The notes below the pieces were generated by a model, which was given only the letters and a program-made list of their open reading frames with translations, was not told the origin of the DNA and did not search any database. From positions 1 through 64,000 of IMG/VR virus record IMGVR_UViG_3300010397_000005: 64,000 nucleotides of DNA; one strand, written 5' to 3'. This document shows positions 17,838-25,218 of this stretch, piece by piece. Positions within the stretch are counted from its first letter, which is position 1. Each line of letters opens with the position of its first letter. Both the position numbers and the translations under genes were made by a program. Source of the DNA: a virus.

Positions 17838-18182
17838 CTATTCGATCAGCAGTCCACTGCTCGTCAGGTTGCGTGTATCCGGTCTGGTCCAGACTCGATC
17901 TGCCACTTTCCACCCCTCCAGCACCTTCACGGTCAACGTCTGCGCTTCCCATCGTGCCTCCTGTACCGCTACCGGGTGCGGATAGCCCTCGATCTCCGCA
18001 ACCACTACTAACCCCGCTTTCCACGCCTTGCGAATCGTCGCTGGGCCAAACTTGTCCGGCCAGCTTGAACTCCCCGGCGTGACGTTGCGACGATGGTCAA
18101 AGTCGTAGTGGACCACCTCCGGCGCTGTGTCATCGAAGTCCTGCGGTCCTTGACGTTGTTGCCAGTTCAACCTGCGCGTCAC
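17838..18182 (-). CDS. Hypothetical protein, 114 residues
   Basis: The start is GTG overlapping the upstream TGA (GTGA). The product has a basic N-terminus and a beta-rich second half (VVVAEIEGYPHPVAVQEA, LTVKVLEGW). The family is not recognised. Confidence 0.6.
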   Translation of the reverse strand: MTRRLNWQQRQGPQDFDDTAPEVVHYDFDHRRNVTPGSSSWPDKFGPATIRKAWKAGLVVVAEIEGYPHPVAVQEARWEAQTLTVKVLEGWKVADRVWTRPDTRNLTSSGLLIE

Positions 18183-18574
18183 GGGATCACCTTCGATTCA
18201 AGATCGTCCACATCGGATTCCAGATCCTCGATCAGTTCAGCCAAGTCCTCAGCTAGTGACTCATTCAATGGACCATCTCCGGCTACTTCGCCCACCAGCT
18301 TCACGTGATACGCCTTCAGCGCCACCAGCCGCTTGACCAGCTCGCTATGAACGCCTAGTACTTCACCGGCATCAACCTCAAGCTTATCGCTCTCGTGATC
18401 GCCGTGGTCCTCGCATACCGAGCATATCAGACACCGATCGTCCCGCTCGTCTAACTCATCAACACACCGCTCCAGCGCCACCGCTAACTGCGACTCACGA
18501 CTGTCGCTACCAAACGTCGCAATCACAGCATCGTTCGCCAGTTGCTTGAGGCGAGTTCTCTCTGCTTTATCCAA
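18179..18574 (-). CDS. Acidic helical protein with Cys cluster
   Basis: The start is TTG with GGAGG six bases upstream. The 131-residue product has a C-x2-C-x2-C cluster (CLICSVC) and a very acidic leucine-rich C-terminal coiled coil. Its first residues (DKAER) resemble those of the HNH gene just upstream (DKAGR). The function is unknown. Confidence 0.6.
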   Translation of the reverse strand: MDKAERTRLKQLANDAVIATFGSDSRESQLAVALERCVDELDERDDRCLICSVCEDHGDHESDKLEVDAGEVLGVHSELVKRLVALKAYHVKLVGEVAGDGPLNESLAEDLAELIEDLESDVDDLESKVIP

Positions 18575-19241
18575 GCTGAGCCTCCATTCCTTGCACGTGC
18601 GAAGGAGTTGTTAGCGCTCGCGCAGGAGACCAGCCTCGACGTATTCGACCGCGCAGAGTCCATTGATTAATACTGGATATTTCCGCCCACTCGGCTATGG
18701 TTCTACTCTGTCCGTTAAGGACCAGATTTCTATTATTGCTGGTGTTATTCATCTGTGTCTTAGCGGTCGCCCACTCACAGTTCTTCTTCCAGCTATTTGC
18801 TACACACTGATCACAATGACCACACCAGTAACCTCCGTCGTTATCAATCCGATTAATCGACATATTTCGCGGCTTATCGCCCATGTCGGTGTAGAAACTT
18901 TTAAAAGAAGTTCGCCAACCGTTACAGACCACAATCCCCCTGCCTGCGTAATTGACGAAGTGCTCGTAGGTAGGATCGTAGCAACGTCTACGAAGATTGC
19001 ACCAAGCCGTATAAGTTGACGATCCGCTTTTGCCGTGCGTTGAGTGGGTACGTTCACAACCACAGGCAGTAACTCGTCTATTCAGTACAGGGTACTTACT
19101 AACTACCTTCTTAGTACCGCAGTCACAGCGAACTACGATACATTGCTCTGAATTAGTGGTGGCGATCACAAGCAGGCTAGAAAACCTTTTGCCGACCAGT
19201 GCCGCTGCTGGAAACTGAACTTTTCTACCAGCTTTGTCCAT
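18567..19241 (-). CDS. HNH/AP2-type homing endonuclease-like protein
   Basis: The 224-residue protein matches free-standing phage homing nucleases. An N-terminal part has LVGKRFSSLLVI and a VRCDCG...CGCERTHSTHGK cluster, then SSTYTAWCNLRRRCYDP, YAGRGIVVCNGWRTSFKSF, and SINRIDNDGGYW...CEWATAKTQMNNTSNNR, the usual H-N-H core. Extra cysteines (CGHCDQC) sit inside the core. A DNA-nicking role that spreads the gene is known for the family. It lies exactly between two small accessory genes. Confidence 0.8.
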   Translation of the reverse strand: MDKAGRKVQFPAAALVGKRFSSLLVIATTNSEQCIVVRCDCGTKKVVSKYPVLNRRVTACGCERTHSTHGKSGSSTYTAWCNLRRRCYDPTYEHFVNYAGRGIVVCNGWRTSFKSFYTDMGDKPRNMSINRIDNDGGYWCGHCDQCVANSWKKNCEWATAKTQMNNTSNNRNLVLNGQSRTIAEWAEISSINQWTLRGRIRRGWSPARALTTPSHVQGMEAQLG

Positions 19242-19434
19242 TGGTTGGTCTCGCTCCCTTACAATGATCTATCCGTACGTATTCAATGTCGGTATCGTAG
19301 ATCTTGTCCTGACACCACGACGCTTCACTCCAGTCAACTTCCTTCATCTCGCGCGCACTGGTCACGTCGTCGCCGACCTGTAGCCAGATTCGCTCAGGCG
19401 CGGCGCTGATTCGCTGAACTTCGGCTTTCTTCAT
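19225..19434 (-). CDS. Hypothetical protein, 69 residues
   Basis: The start is the ATG after AAAGG. The product begins KKAEVQRISAAPERIWLQVGDD and continues with Trp-rich, acidic strands. It resembles small phage proteins of unknown role. It overlaps the HNH gene start by 17 bases. Confidence 0.55.
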   Translation of the reverse strand: MKKAEVQRISAAPERIWLQVGDDVTSAREMKEVDWSEASWCQDKIYDTDIEYVRIDHCKGARPTNGQSW

Positions 19435-19597
19435 CGGTTGCCTTTCGCTGGTTCCAACACGACTGACAACTCCCGTCAGGTGCAATCCACTCCACCCTCA
19501 CCCACTGCGGCGTGTTGATGCGTGCCTTGATCGGCCGCTGGCACTCGACGCAGAGGAGGAGGATGTCGGAGAGGTAGAGATCGTCATCGAGTGACAT
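19394..19597 (-). CDS. Zinc-ribbon small protein
   Basis: The 67-residue product has paired C-x2-C knuckles (LCVECQRP and SCQSCW) separated by about 25 residues, a zinc-ribbon layout, and a basic tail. It starts at ATG shortly after a GGTGGA site and overlaps the next gene by 41 bases. Confidence 0.55.
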   Translation of the reverse strand: MSLDDDLYLSDILLLCVECQRPIKARINTPQWVRVEWIAPDGSCQSCWNQRKATDEESRSSANQRRA

Positions 19598-19796
19598 ATT
19601 TTTCCACCAGATCACGTAACCACTGAAGTTGAGGTTCACTGCACCCCCACCGCGCTACTTTCTCCGGCATGTCCTCGACGAAGGCCAGTTCACGCGCATT
19701 CATCCGCGCGGTGCAGTCTTCAAGCAGCGCGAGGCACTTGTAGGCGCTGCGGTTACGCTCGTCGGGGGTTAGGACGTTGTCACGTTGGAAGCCCAC
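19584..19796 (-). CDS. Small phage protein, 70 residues
   Basis: The start is GTG. The product is helical, with a NARELAFVEDM...QLQWLRDLVEKY pattern seen in small phage proteins near replication genes. It has no known function. Confidence 0.6.
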   Translation of the reverse strand: MGFQRDNVLTPDERNRSAYKCLALLEDCTARMNARELAFVEDMPEKVARWGCSEPQLQWLRDLVEKYVTR

Positions 19797-19799
19797 GGC

Positions 19800-20207
19800 T
19801 CACACCTCCCTGAGAAACACTTCCACCTTCTGTTTCTCGCTATCCACTGAATCCCAGCTACCAAACTTCGCTCGTTTATCATTGAATCCGGCCTTTGCCG
19901 CGATGAGATCGATCAACGGCTTCACTGCGTTATGGGTGTCGAACTCCCTGAGCTTCCCGTTGGCGTAGTAGAAAGGGTAGTGGAAGACCGTGTCGATTCG
20001 GATTAACGATGACTCCGACTGCAACTGAATCCTCGGTACGAATATCGCCGCATCGTTCTTCCACTTGCGCACTTCCGGCTTCAGTTCCACTCTCCGCTGC
20101 GAGTAGATGATCTGATGCAACGAATTCACCGAGGGAAAGGCCAGTGGAATTGTGAAGCGAACCTCGAACCCTCCACTGTTTGCGCTGGCCTTTCCCTCGC
20201 CCCCCAT
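19800..20207 (-). CDS. rusA: RusA-family Holliday junction resolvase
   Basis: This 135-residue protein fits RusA, a dimeric endonuclease that cuts Holliday junctions. It has the strand FTIPLAFPSVNSLHQ, a basic helix with KPEVRKWK, and the acidic motif EFDTHNAVKPLIDLI followed by a second acidic site near FNDKRAK, where metal-binding aspartates lie. It sits in a recombination set with an ATPase and a nuclease. The N-terminal Gly/Ser segment may be disordered. Confidence 0.8.
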   Translation of the reverse strand: MGGEGKASANSGGFEVRFTIPLAFPSVNSLHQIIYSQRRVELKPEVRKWKNDAAIFVPRIQLQSESSLIRIDTVFHYPFYYANGKLREFDTHNAVKPLIDLIAAKAGFNDKRAKFGSWDSVDSEKQKVEVFLREV

Positions 20208-20211
20208 CGAA

Positions 20212-20796
20212 CTACCCTGCCTCCACGCTGCGAAAGTTCTTCACCTCGTTGCGATATTCCCCAGTCCCTACCCACTTCGTCTGACCTTCTGGCGGTGGCG
20301 ATTGAATCTCTCTCCGCGTAACATCCGCGAACACTTCCCGGCCCGTTAGCTCGATAAGGAAGTTATCGTTGATCTTCGGCGGTGCAGCTGGATCGAATCC
20401 CATCGCCTTAAGAAACACCTTTGTGTCAAACCGCGCCTTCGTCTTGTAATTCTCTGTATCCAATTCCGGGTAGTCGCGCGTGTTCGCAATGAGGAGGAGA
20501 TCTTGAAACATATGCTTCCCTTTGTACTTCCCTTCCTCGTTGACGCCATCGACGATGACGAGGTCTAGCGCGAGAAACTTCTTGCGCCAACTCGCCTCCC
20601 CGTCCTTCTGATACGGTCGCACTGCGGCTTTGCGAATCTCAAATCGCACTCGCTTCGCAGGCTCGATCACGTCGTTCCCTTGCTGGGTCGAGAGATCGCC
20701 TACGTCCACTTCGTCCGTCACATCAAACCCGCCGCTGCTGTCACTGTCGCTATCGCCATAGTCCAGCGCTTCGCCCGTGCCTGTTGCTGATTCCAT
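20212..20796 (-). CDS. DUF669-like DNA-binding accessory protein
   Basis: The 194-residue protein has an acidic, Ser/Asp-rich start and a beta-rich core (VRFEIRKAAVRPY, FLALDLVIVDG, KHMFQDLLLIAN) resembling DUF669-type proteins that travel with Sak4 ATPases and may act as single-strand binding factors. AAGGAG precedes its ATG. The position between resolvase and ATPase supports a recombination role. Confidence 0.6.
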   Translation of the reverse strand: MESATGTGEALDYGDSDSDSSGGFDVTDEVDVGDLSTQQGNDVIEPAKRVRFEIRKAAVRPYQKDGEASWRKKFLALDLVIVDGVNEEGKYKGKHMFQDLLLIANTRDYPELDTENYKTKARFDTKVFLKAMGFDPAAPPKINDNFLIELTGREVFADVTRREIQSPPPEGQTKWVGTGEYRNEVKNFRSVEAG

Positions 20797-20866
20797 TTGA
20801 GTTGATTCTCCTTCAGTTGAGTTGTTGAATTTAGCCTATCTGTAAAGTTTCAGGTTACGTCCGGTG

Positions 20867-21787
20867 TCACGCGCCCGCTGTTGTGGGCCTCGCTTGTGAC
20901 GGCTGCGACGGAGTGGCCGCAGCTTGTTCCCGCTTGATCTTCAAGGAGTGAGCGATCGCTTCGTAGAGCGTGGTGCCGTTCAGGTTGAGCCGCGCTGGGA
21001 GCCCGTAGCGGTTCTTGGCGTTCACGATGCCGCCGTAGCCCCGCGTCATGTCGCAGAGTGCGTCGTAGATGATCTTCCCGCTGCTGTCCTTAGCCAGCGT
21101 TTTCTCCAAGTAGAGGTCAGCTCCAACCAACCCGCTCAGCTTGTTGCGAAACCCGCCCTCGATCTGCGCGGCGAGGTCGGAGTTGGTCATGACCTTCTTA
21201 GCGCGGTTCTTGATGTTCGCGTTGCCATGCACCTGCTCCTCGGATTCACGCTTCAGGTGCGTGGTGAGGATGACGTTGAGCGAATTCCGCGTCGCCACTG
21301 TCATCAAATCACTCGCGACGAAGCGATGCAGGTATAAGCCCAAATTGCGGTACATAGCCTGCGTGTCGATGTTGCCAGTGGTGGCGGACTTCGCTACCTC
21401 GTATTCGTTGATCTGCCGCCACTTCATGTCCACGAAGTAGGTGAAGCCGTCGATCACGAGAGTTTCAATCGCGCCAGCCGCCGCCAACTCCTTCGCGTGA
21501 GCAATGCAGCCGTAGACCGAGCCGCGCTCGTCCGTCTTCGCCGTCTCGCGAAACATCTCCCGTAGTTCCTCTTTGGCGTGATTATGCAACTCCTCGTACT
21601 CAACGAGGTTGGCGAGGAACTTGGCGTTATCGGGCTGGCGGATCGTCTCCAATCCGGCTGGGTCGCAGGAGATCACGTAGCACTTGGGGAAGCTGAGCGA
21701 TTGCAGCGTCTTCCCCGTGCCGAAGAAGCCGGAGATGTTGAGCGTGAGCGCGGGGCGTCGCGCAATGAAGTCGTTTTTAGTTGGCAT
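20867..21787 (-). CDS. Sak4-like recombination ATPase
   Basis: The start was placed at the ATG after AGGTGAG, giving 306 residues. The Walker A loop GFFGTGKT is at residues about 20-27 and a Walker B-type TLVIDGFTYF strand near residue 130, followed by the ILTTHLKRE strand. This fits single-strand annealing or RecA-like ATPases of the Sak4 type found in phages. The C-terminus is a Pro/Ala/Thr tail. It lies directly downstream of the Cas4-like nuclease. Confidence 0.75.
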   Translation of the reverse strand: MPTKNDFIARRPALTLNISGFFGTGKTLQSLSFPKCYVISCDPAGLETIRQPDNAKFLANLVEYEELHNHAKEELREMFRETAKTDERGSVYGCIAHAKELAAAGAIETLVIDGFTYFVDMKWRQINEYEVAKSATTGNIDTQAMYRNLGLYLHRFVASDLMTVATRNSLNVILTTHLKRESEEQVHGNANIKNRAKKVMTNSDLAAQIEGGFRNKLSGLVGADLYLEKTLAKDSSGKIIYDALCDMTRGYGGIVNAKNRYGLPARLNLNGTTLYEAIAHSLKIKREQAAATPSQPSQARPTTAGA

Positions 21788-21860
21788 CGGAATAGTCTCA
21801 CCTTTCGTCAAGGCCGCAGCGCGTGGCTATCGGCAGGTTGCGTAACAGTTGCCGCGCTTG

Positions 21861-22835
21861 TCAAACTTCGATCTCAAACTCCGCCTGCTCGACTACCTTT
21901 GTCGCCGAGCACTCGCCGTCGTGGCCCAGTTGCAGCGCACAGTGCTCGTCAGCGTCGAGTAGCGCGTCACAGGCTTGATAGTACTGGATGCGAATCAACT
22001 CGCGATCGTCCTGCGACTGCCACTCCGGCTCGTCATCCCACACCCACCCCGCCTTGCAGATCGGCCTGTACTGGCAGCGCCAGCAGGAGTCGGTGTTTGT
22101 GCGCCAGAAACCAGCCGCTCGACTGCGCTCGATGTCTGCGATCCACGCCGCTCGACTGGCACGCTCGTACTCGATCTGTTCAGTTCTCCGATTGAACGTC
22201 TGCCGCTCGAAGTTGCACCAGAACCCGGCCACGGGTGCGTTCTTGCTCGCCTTCTGGTTAAACCGGAACGAGATGGCGTTAATGATAAACCCCTCGATTG
22301 GGCCATACTTACTGGAGCCGTAGTCGAGATAGTGCGTGATCTGGCTGTTCGGCTCAAACCGCTCCCAGTACTTGTAGTTGAGGTACTGACCTGTGGTCTT
22401 GTGGTCCATTAGGTAGATGCCACCGTGCGCCAGGTTCTCCAGTACGATGTCCGGCCTCACGCTCCACGGGTCATCGCTCCGGGTTTCGATCTCCAGTACT
22501 CGCCACTGCCTGTCGTCCACCGCCCAGCGCTTCACGTACTCGCGTAGCGCCGTAATGCCGTTCTGGCGCGTCTTTGCCTTATCGTTCATGTCCAGTTGGC
22601 GTGGGTAGTGGGCCAGAAACGCATCCTGCGCCTCACGCAGCGTCCCGCCTCGGTAGACCACTTCCAGCCCCTTGTGAAAGGCATGTCCGTAGCGCAGGTG
22701 GTGGTCCCCGGTTTCGTCGTCCAGCGCGCGCAGTTGCAGATCCCAGAAGAAGCGGTACTGTAAGGGACAGTTTTTGTAAGACTGGAGCTGGCTGTTTGAG
22801 TAGGCCGTAGTTGAACTGTGCTGGGGGATCGTCAT
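21861..22835 (-). CDS. Cas4/RecB-like PD-(D/E)XK exonuclease
   Basis: The 324-residue protein has YSNSQLQSYKNCPLQYRF near its start, RYGHAFHKGLE, a catalytic RPDIVLE...YLMDHKTTG (D then D-x-K) and a C-terminal Cys triplet (CWRCQYRPIC). With the first Cys near residue 22 these could hold a 4Fe-4S cluster, as in Cas4 and AddB. It probably resects DNA ends for the neighbouring ATPase. The start was set at ATG 22835, because the GTG at 22847 lies inside the promoter -10 box. The mRNA appears leaderless. Confidence 0.8.
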   Translation of the reverse strand: MTIPQHSSTTAYSNSQLQSYKNCPLQYRFFWDLQLRALDDETGDHHLRYGHAFHKGLEVVYRGGTLREAQDAFLAHYPRQLDMNDKAKTRQNGITALREYVKRWAVDDRQWRVLEIETRSDDPWSVRPDIVLENLAHGGIYLMDHKTTGQYLNYKYWERFEPNSQITHYLDYGSSKYGPIEGFIINAISFRFNQKASKNAPVAGFWCNFERQTFNRRTEQIEYERASRAAWIADIERSRAAGFWRTNTDSCWRCQYRPICKAGWVWDDEPEWQSQDDRELIRIQYYQACDALLDADEHCALQLGHDGECSATKVVEQAEFEIEV

Positions 22836-22845
22836 AGCGAGAGGC

Positions 22846-22874
22846 ACTTTACACGAGCGTCAACTCGATGTCAA
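22846..22874 (-). promoter_or_regulatory. Sigma70-type promoter of the leftward recombination operon
   Basis: The box TTGACA (22869-22874), a 17-base spacer and TAAAGT (22846-22851) are read leftwards. The start codon of the nuclease begins 10 bases after the -10 box, so the transcript should have a leader of only a few bases. Confidence 0.7.
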
Positions 22875-22902
22875 TAGGTAAATCGTTAAATCTGAAAATA
22901 AG

Positions 22903-22930
22903 TTGACAGTAGTGGAAATCCGCGTAGAAT
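22903..22930 (+). promoter_or_regulatory. Sigma70-type promoter of the rightward HTH/helicase genes
   Basis: TTGACA (22903-22908), a 16-base spacer and TAGAAT (22925-22930) are read rightwards. The HTH gene's ATG begins 9 bases after the -10 box, so this mRNA also appears leaderless. It is back-to-back with the leftward promoter. Confidence 0.75.
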
Positions 22931-22939
22931 ACCTGCGCA

Positions 22940-23152
22940 ATGATGGAATACTGTACAATCAAAGGCGGCGCAGAGATTCTAAAGGTTTCCCGGCCCACGG
23001 TCTACAAGTTTATTTCCGAGGGGAAGCTGGGCGTGTATCACGTGTTGGGACGGCCCGCGCTGAAGCTGACGGAAGTTAACCGAGTAGCACGCATCAGGGC
23101 AAAACGGGCTAAGAAGTCTAACCAGAACAGTAACGGTAATGGCTACAGATAA
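22940..23152 (+). CDS. Helix-turn-helix (excisionase-like) DNA-binding protein
   Basis: The 70-residue product has an EYCTIKGGAEILKVSRPTVY helix-turn-helix of the MerR/excisionase type followed by a short wing and a very basic tail. ATG codons occur at 22940 and 22943, with no ribosome site. It is the first gene of the rightward replication unit and probably binds near the divergent promoters, which is inference. Confidence 0.75.
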   Translation: MMEYCTIKGGAEILKVSRPTVYKFISEGKLGVYHVLGRPALKLTEVNRVARIRAKRAKKSNQNSNGNGYR

Positions 23153-23176
23153 CCTGTAACAATTTAGTCCTATAAA

Positions 23177-24646
23177 ATGGCAAAATCCCCCGCAGGTAAA
23201 CATGCCTTAAAAGCGGCCCCGTCTGCTGCTGATGCGTCACCATCAAAACCCGTTGATTACTTCACCCATACCGATGAAGGGAACGTTGATCGCTTCATCG
23301 CCGCCTACAGCAATCGAATTCGGTACGACGAAACCCGTGATAAGTGGTACCTCTGGCGTGAGCACTGGTGGAAAGAAGTCGGTTACAGCGTAATTCACGA
23401 AGCGGCATCGAAACTGGTGCGCGGCCTGCACGACAAAGCAACCGAGCAAAACCACGACTCACTCGCCCTCTGGCTGTACAAGTCCATGTCCGGTAGTCAC
23501 ATTCGCGAAATGATTAACCGGGCAAAGTTGATTCTACCTATCTGCGTACGGGAGAGCGGCACGTGGAACAGGAATCCGTGGCTACTGGGGGTAGGTAACG
23601 GGGTGGTGGACTTGCGCACGGGGGAGCTGTGCAAGGGCGCGAAGTCAGATTACGTTAACTGCCACAGCCAGATCACCTTTGACCCGTCTGCGGTCGCGAC
23701 AGTGTTTCCCGCCAGTCTCCGGCAAATCTTCTGCGAGCGCGAGGACTTGATCGACTATGTGCTTACCGCCTTCGGGTACGCGCTCACGGGGCTGACTAAC
23801 GAGCGCACGATGTTCATCCTGCACGGCTCCGGTTCCAACGGGAAGTCGAAACTACTGGAACTGCTCGCCTACATCCTCGGCGACGGGGAAGCGGGATATG
23901 CTAAGTCGGTTCCAGCAAACTCCCTCAAGCCAGACAATCGCGGCAACCCGGACGCGCCGCGCAACGATCTTGCCACTATCGCCGATGCGCGACTTGTACT
24001 CGTCAACGAATCCGACCTCAAGCAAGGCGTCGCGGAGTCAATGGTCAAATGGCTCACGGGTGGTGACATGATCAGCGCTCGGTTCAACCACGGTAAACCA
24101 TTTCAATACAGGCCTCGCTATAAAATCTTTCTCTCCTGCAATCACCGTCCAGTCGTGCGTGGCACCGACGCAGCGATCTGGAACCGTCTCCCGCTCATTC
24201 CATTTGAAGCAAAGTTTGAAGGCGCGAGCGAGGACATCTACCTGATTGATAAGTGGAAAGCGGAAGCGTCAGGGATTCTTAACCTTCTCATCCAGTACTG
24301 CCTCAAATGGCAGCAATCCCGCCTTCAACGTCCCGAATGTATCACAGTTGCCTCAAGTGAATATCGCACCCAGTCCAATCCGATCGCGCCATTCCTCGAC
24401 GCTTGCTGCTCCTACGACCCCGAGAAAATTAAGGATTCCACTTTCAGGGACGGAGTCGAACCCGGTGACCTATGGGAACACTATGTCCTGTATTGTCATA
24501 AAGTTAGAGAGAAGCCAGACGATGTAAGGAAATTCAAGGCAAACATGGAAGCCTTCGGTTTTGAACAGGTCAGAATGAACGCTCGACGCGTCTGGCGCGG
24601 GGTGTTTATGGAAAAAGCCGAGGAAATTCAAGTTGATACACTATAA
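23177..24646 (+). CDS. D5-type/P4-family superfamily 3 helicase (replication)
   Basis: This 489-residue protein has an N-terminal D5_N-like part (YDETRDKWYLWREHWW, NGVVDLRTGEL) and an SF3 helicase core with Walker A GSGSNGKSKLLELL near residue 220, a B motif DARLVLVNES near residue 275 and motif C with IFLSCNHRPVV. P4 alpha and related proteins unwind the phage origin. No primase catalytic domain is attached, so priming must come from another protein. The iteron cluster begins 3 bases after its stop and is its likely binding site. Confidence 0.85.
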   Translation: MAKSPAGKHALKAAPSAADASPSKPVDYFTHTDEGNVDRFIAAYSNRIRYDETRDKWYLWREHWWKEVGYSVIHEAASKLVRGLHDKATEQNHDSLALWLYKSMSGSHIREMINRAKLILPICVRESGTWNRNPWLLGVGNGVVDLRTGELCKGAKSDYVNCHSQITFDPSAVATVFPASLRQIFCEREDLIDYVLTAFGYALTGLTNERTMFILHGSGSNGKSKLLELLAYILGDGEAGYAKSVPANSLKPDNRGNPDAPRNDLATIADARLVLVNESDLKQGVAESMVKWLTGGDMISARFNHGKPFQYRPRYKIFLSCNHRPVVRGTDAAIWNRLPLIPFEAKFEGASEDIYLIDKWKAEASGILNLLIQYCLKWQQSRLQRPECITVASSEYRTQSNPIAPFLDACCSYDPEKIKDSTFRDGVEPGDLWEHYVLYCHKVREKPDDVRKFKANMEAFGFEQVRMNARRVWRGVFMEKAEEIQVDTL

Positions 24647-24649
24647 GGG

Positions 24650-24893
24650 GTGACAGCGGTGACAGATGCGTGACAGATACCTGTCACCGCTTAACTCCTT
24701 TATCTTCTTTAATTAAACACGTTAGTGACAGAGTGACAGGTATAGTTAACGAAATACGCACACGCGCGCGCGCATGTGAGAGAAAATTTCGCACATTATC
24801 TGTCACTCTGTCACTTTTCTATCTAAATGGTTGATATATAGGAGGTTAACTCGTGACAGGTACCTGTCACCTATCTGTCACGGATGCTGTCAC
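24650..24893. repeat. GTGACAG iteron cluster, candidate replication origin
   Basis: Twelve copies of GTGACAG lie in 244 bases, at 24650, 24659, 24670, 24725, 24733 and 24853 on the + strand and at 24681, 24800, 24808, 24864, 24875 and 24887 on the - strand. Several are 8-11 bases apart. The pair at 24853-24870 forms a perfect 18-base palindrome and the pair at 24670-24687 a nearly perfect one. AT-rich stretches and a CG-alternating run (24757-24778) lie between. Such iterons downstream of an SF3 helicase resemble the origin of phage P4. Confidence 0.8.
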
Positions 24894-24909
24894 GCGAAAA
24901 GCTAAATTC

Positions 24910-25161
24910 TCATTTTCCTAAGAATTTCCCACAGATCGGTCCCATGCCACGCTCGACCGAATCGGGGTTTTTCAGCGAGCGTCGGCAGACGAGGCAGCGA
25001 CGGCAGATTCGCATGAGTTCGATTGCGCGAGCACGAGGCATCCGATCCTCCGGGTAAAGTCGATAGACTGCACCTTGAGCGTATTCGACGGTGATCCCAG
25101 AACGATCGATCTTCACCAACTGTTCCGCGTACAGTCGCTGCCCGTCATGGGTCGGACGCAC
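24910..25161 (-). CDS. DUF6011-like zinc-binding protein
   Basis: The C-terminus CLVCRRSLKNPDSVERGMGPICGKF is the signature of DUF6011, with paired Cys residues likely to bind zinc. The first standard start is GTG at 25161, giving 83 residues. However, the frame is open 54 bases further and reads TEPGLYESVDGIFLV, which looks like the usual N-terminus of the family and lacks a standard start codon (a TTA stands where the start would be). The start is therefore unresolved. Confidence 0.65.
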   Translation of the reverse strand: MRPTHDGQRLYAEQLVKIDRSGITVEYAQGAVYRLYPEDRMPRARAIELMRICRRCLVCRRSLKNPDSVERGMGPICGKFLGK

Positions 25162-25218
25162 GAGGAAGATGCCATCAACGGACTCGTACAGTCCCGGTTC
25201 GGTTAATCGCTGGAGCCT

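Noticed and set aside
17716-18024. Longer version of the gene ending at 17716
   Set aside because: It would overlap the well-coupled gene at 17838-18182 by 187 bases and has a low-complexity Gly/Ser start.
24650-24893. CRISPR array
   Set aside because: The repeats are only seven bases, occur in both orientations and have irregular spacing; iterons fit better.
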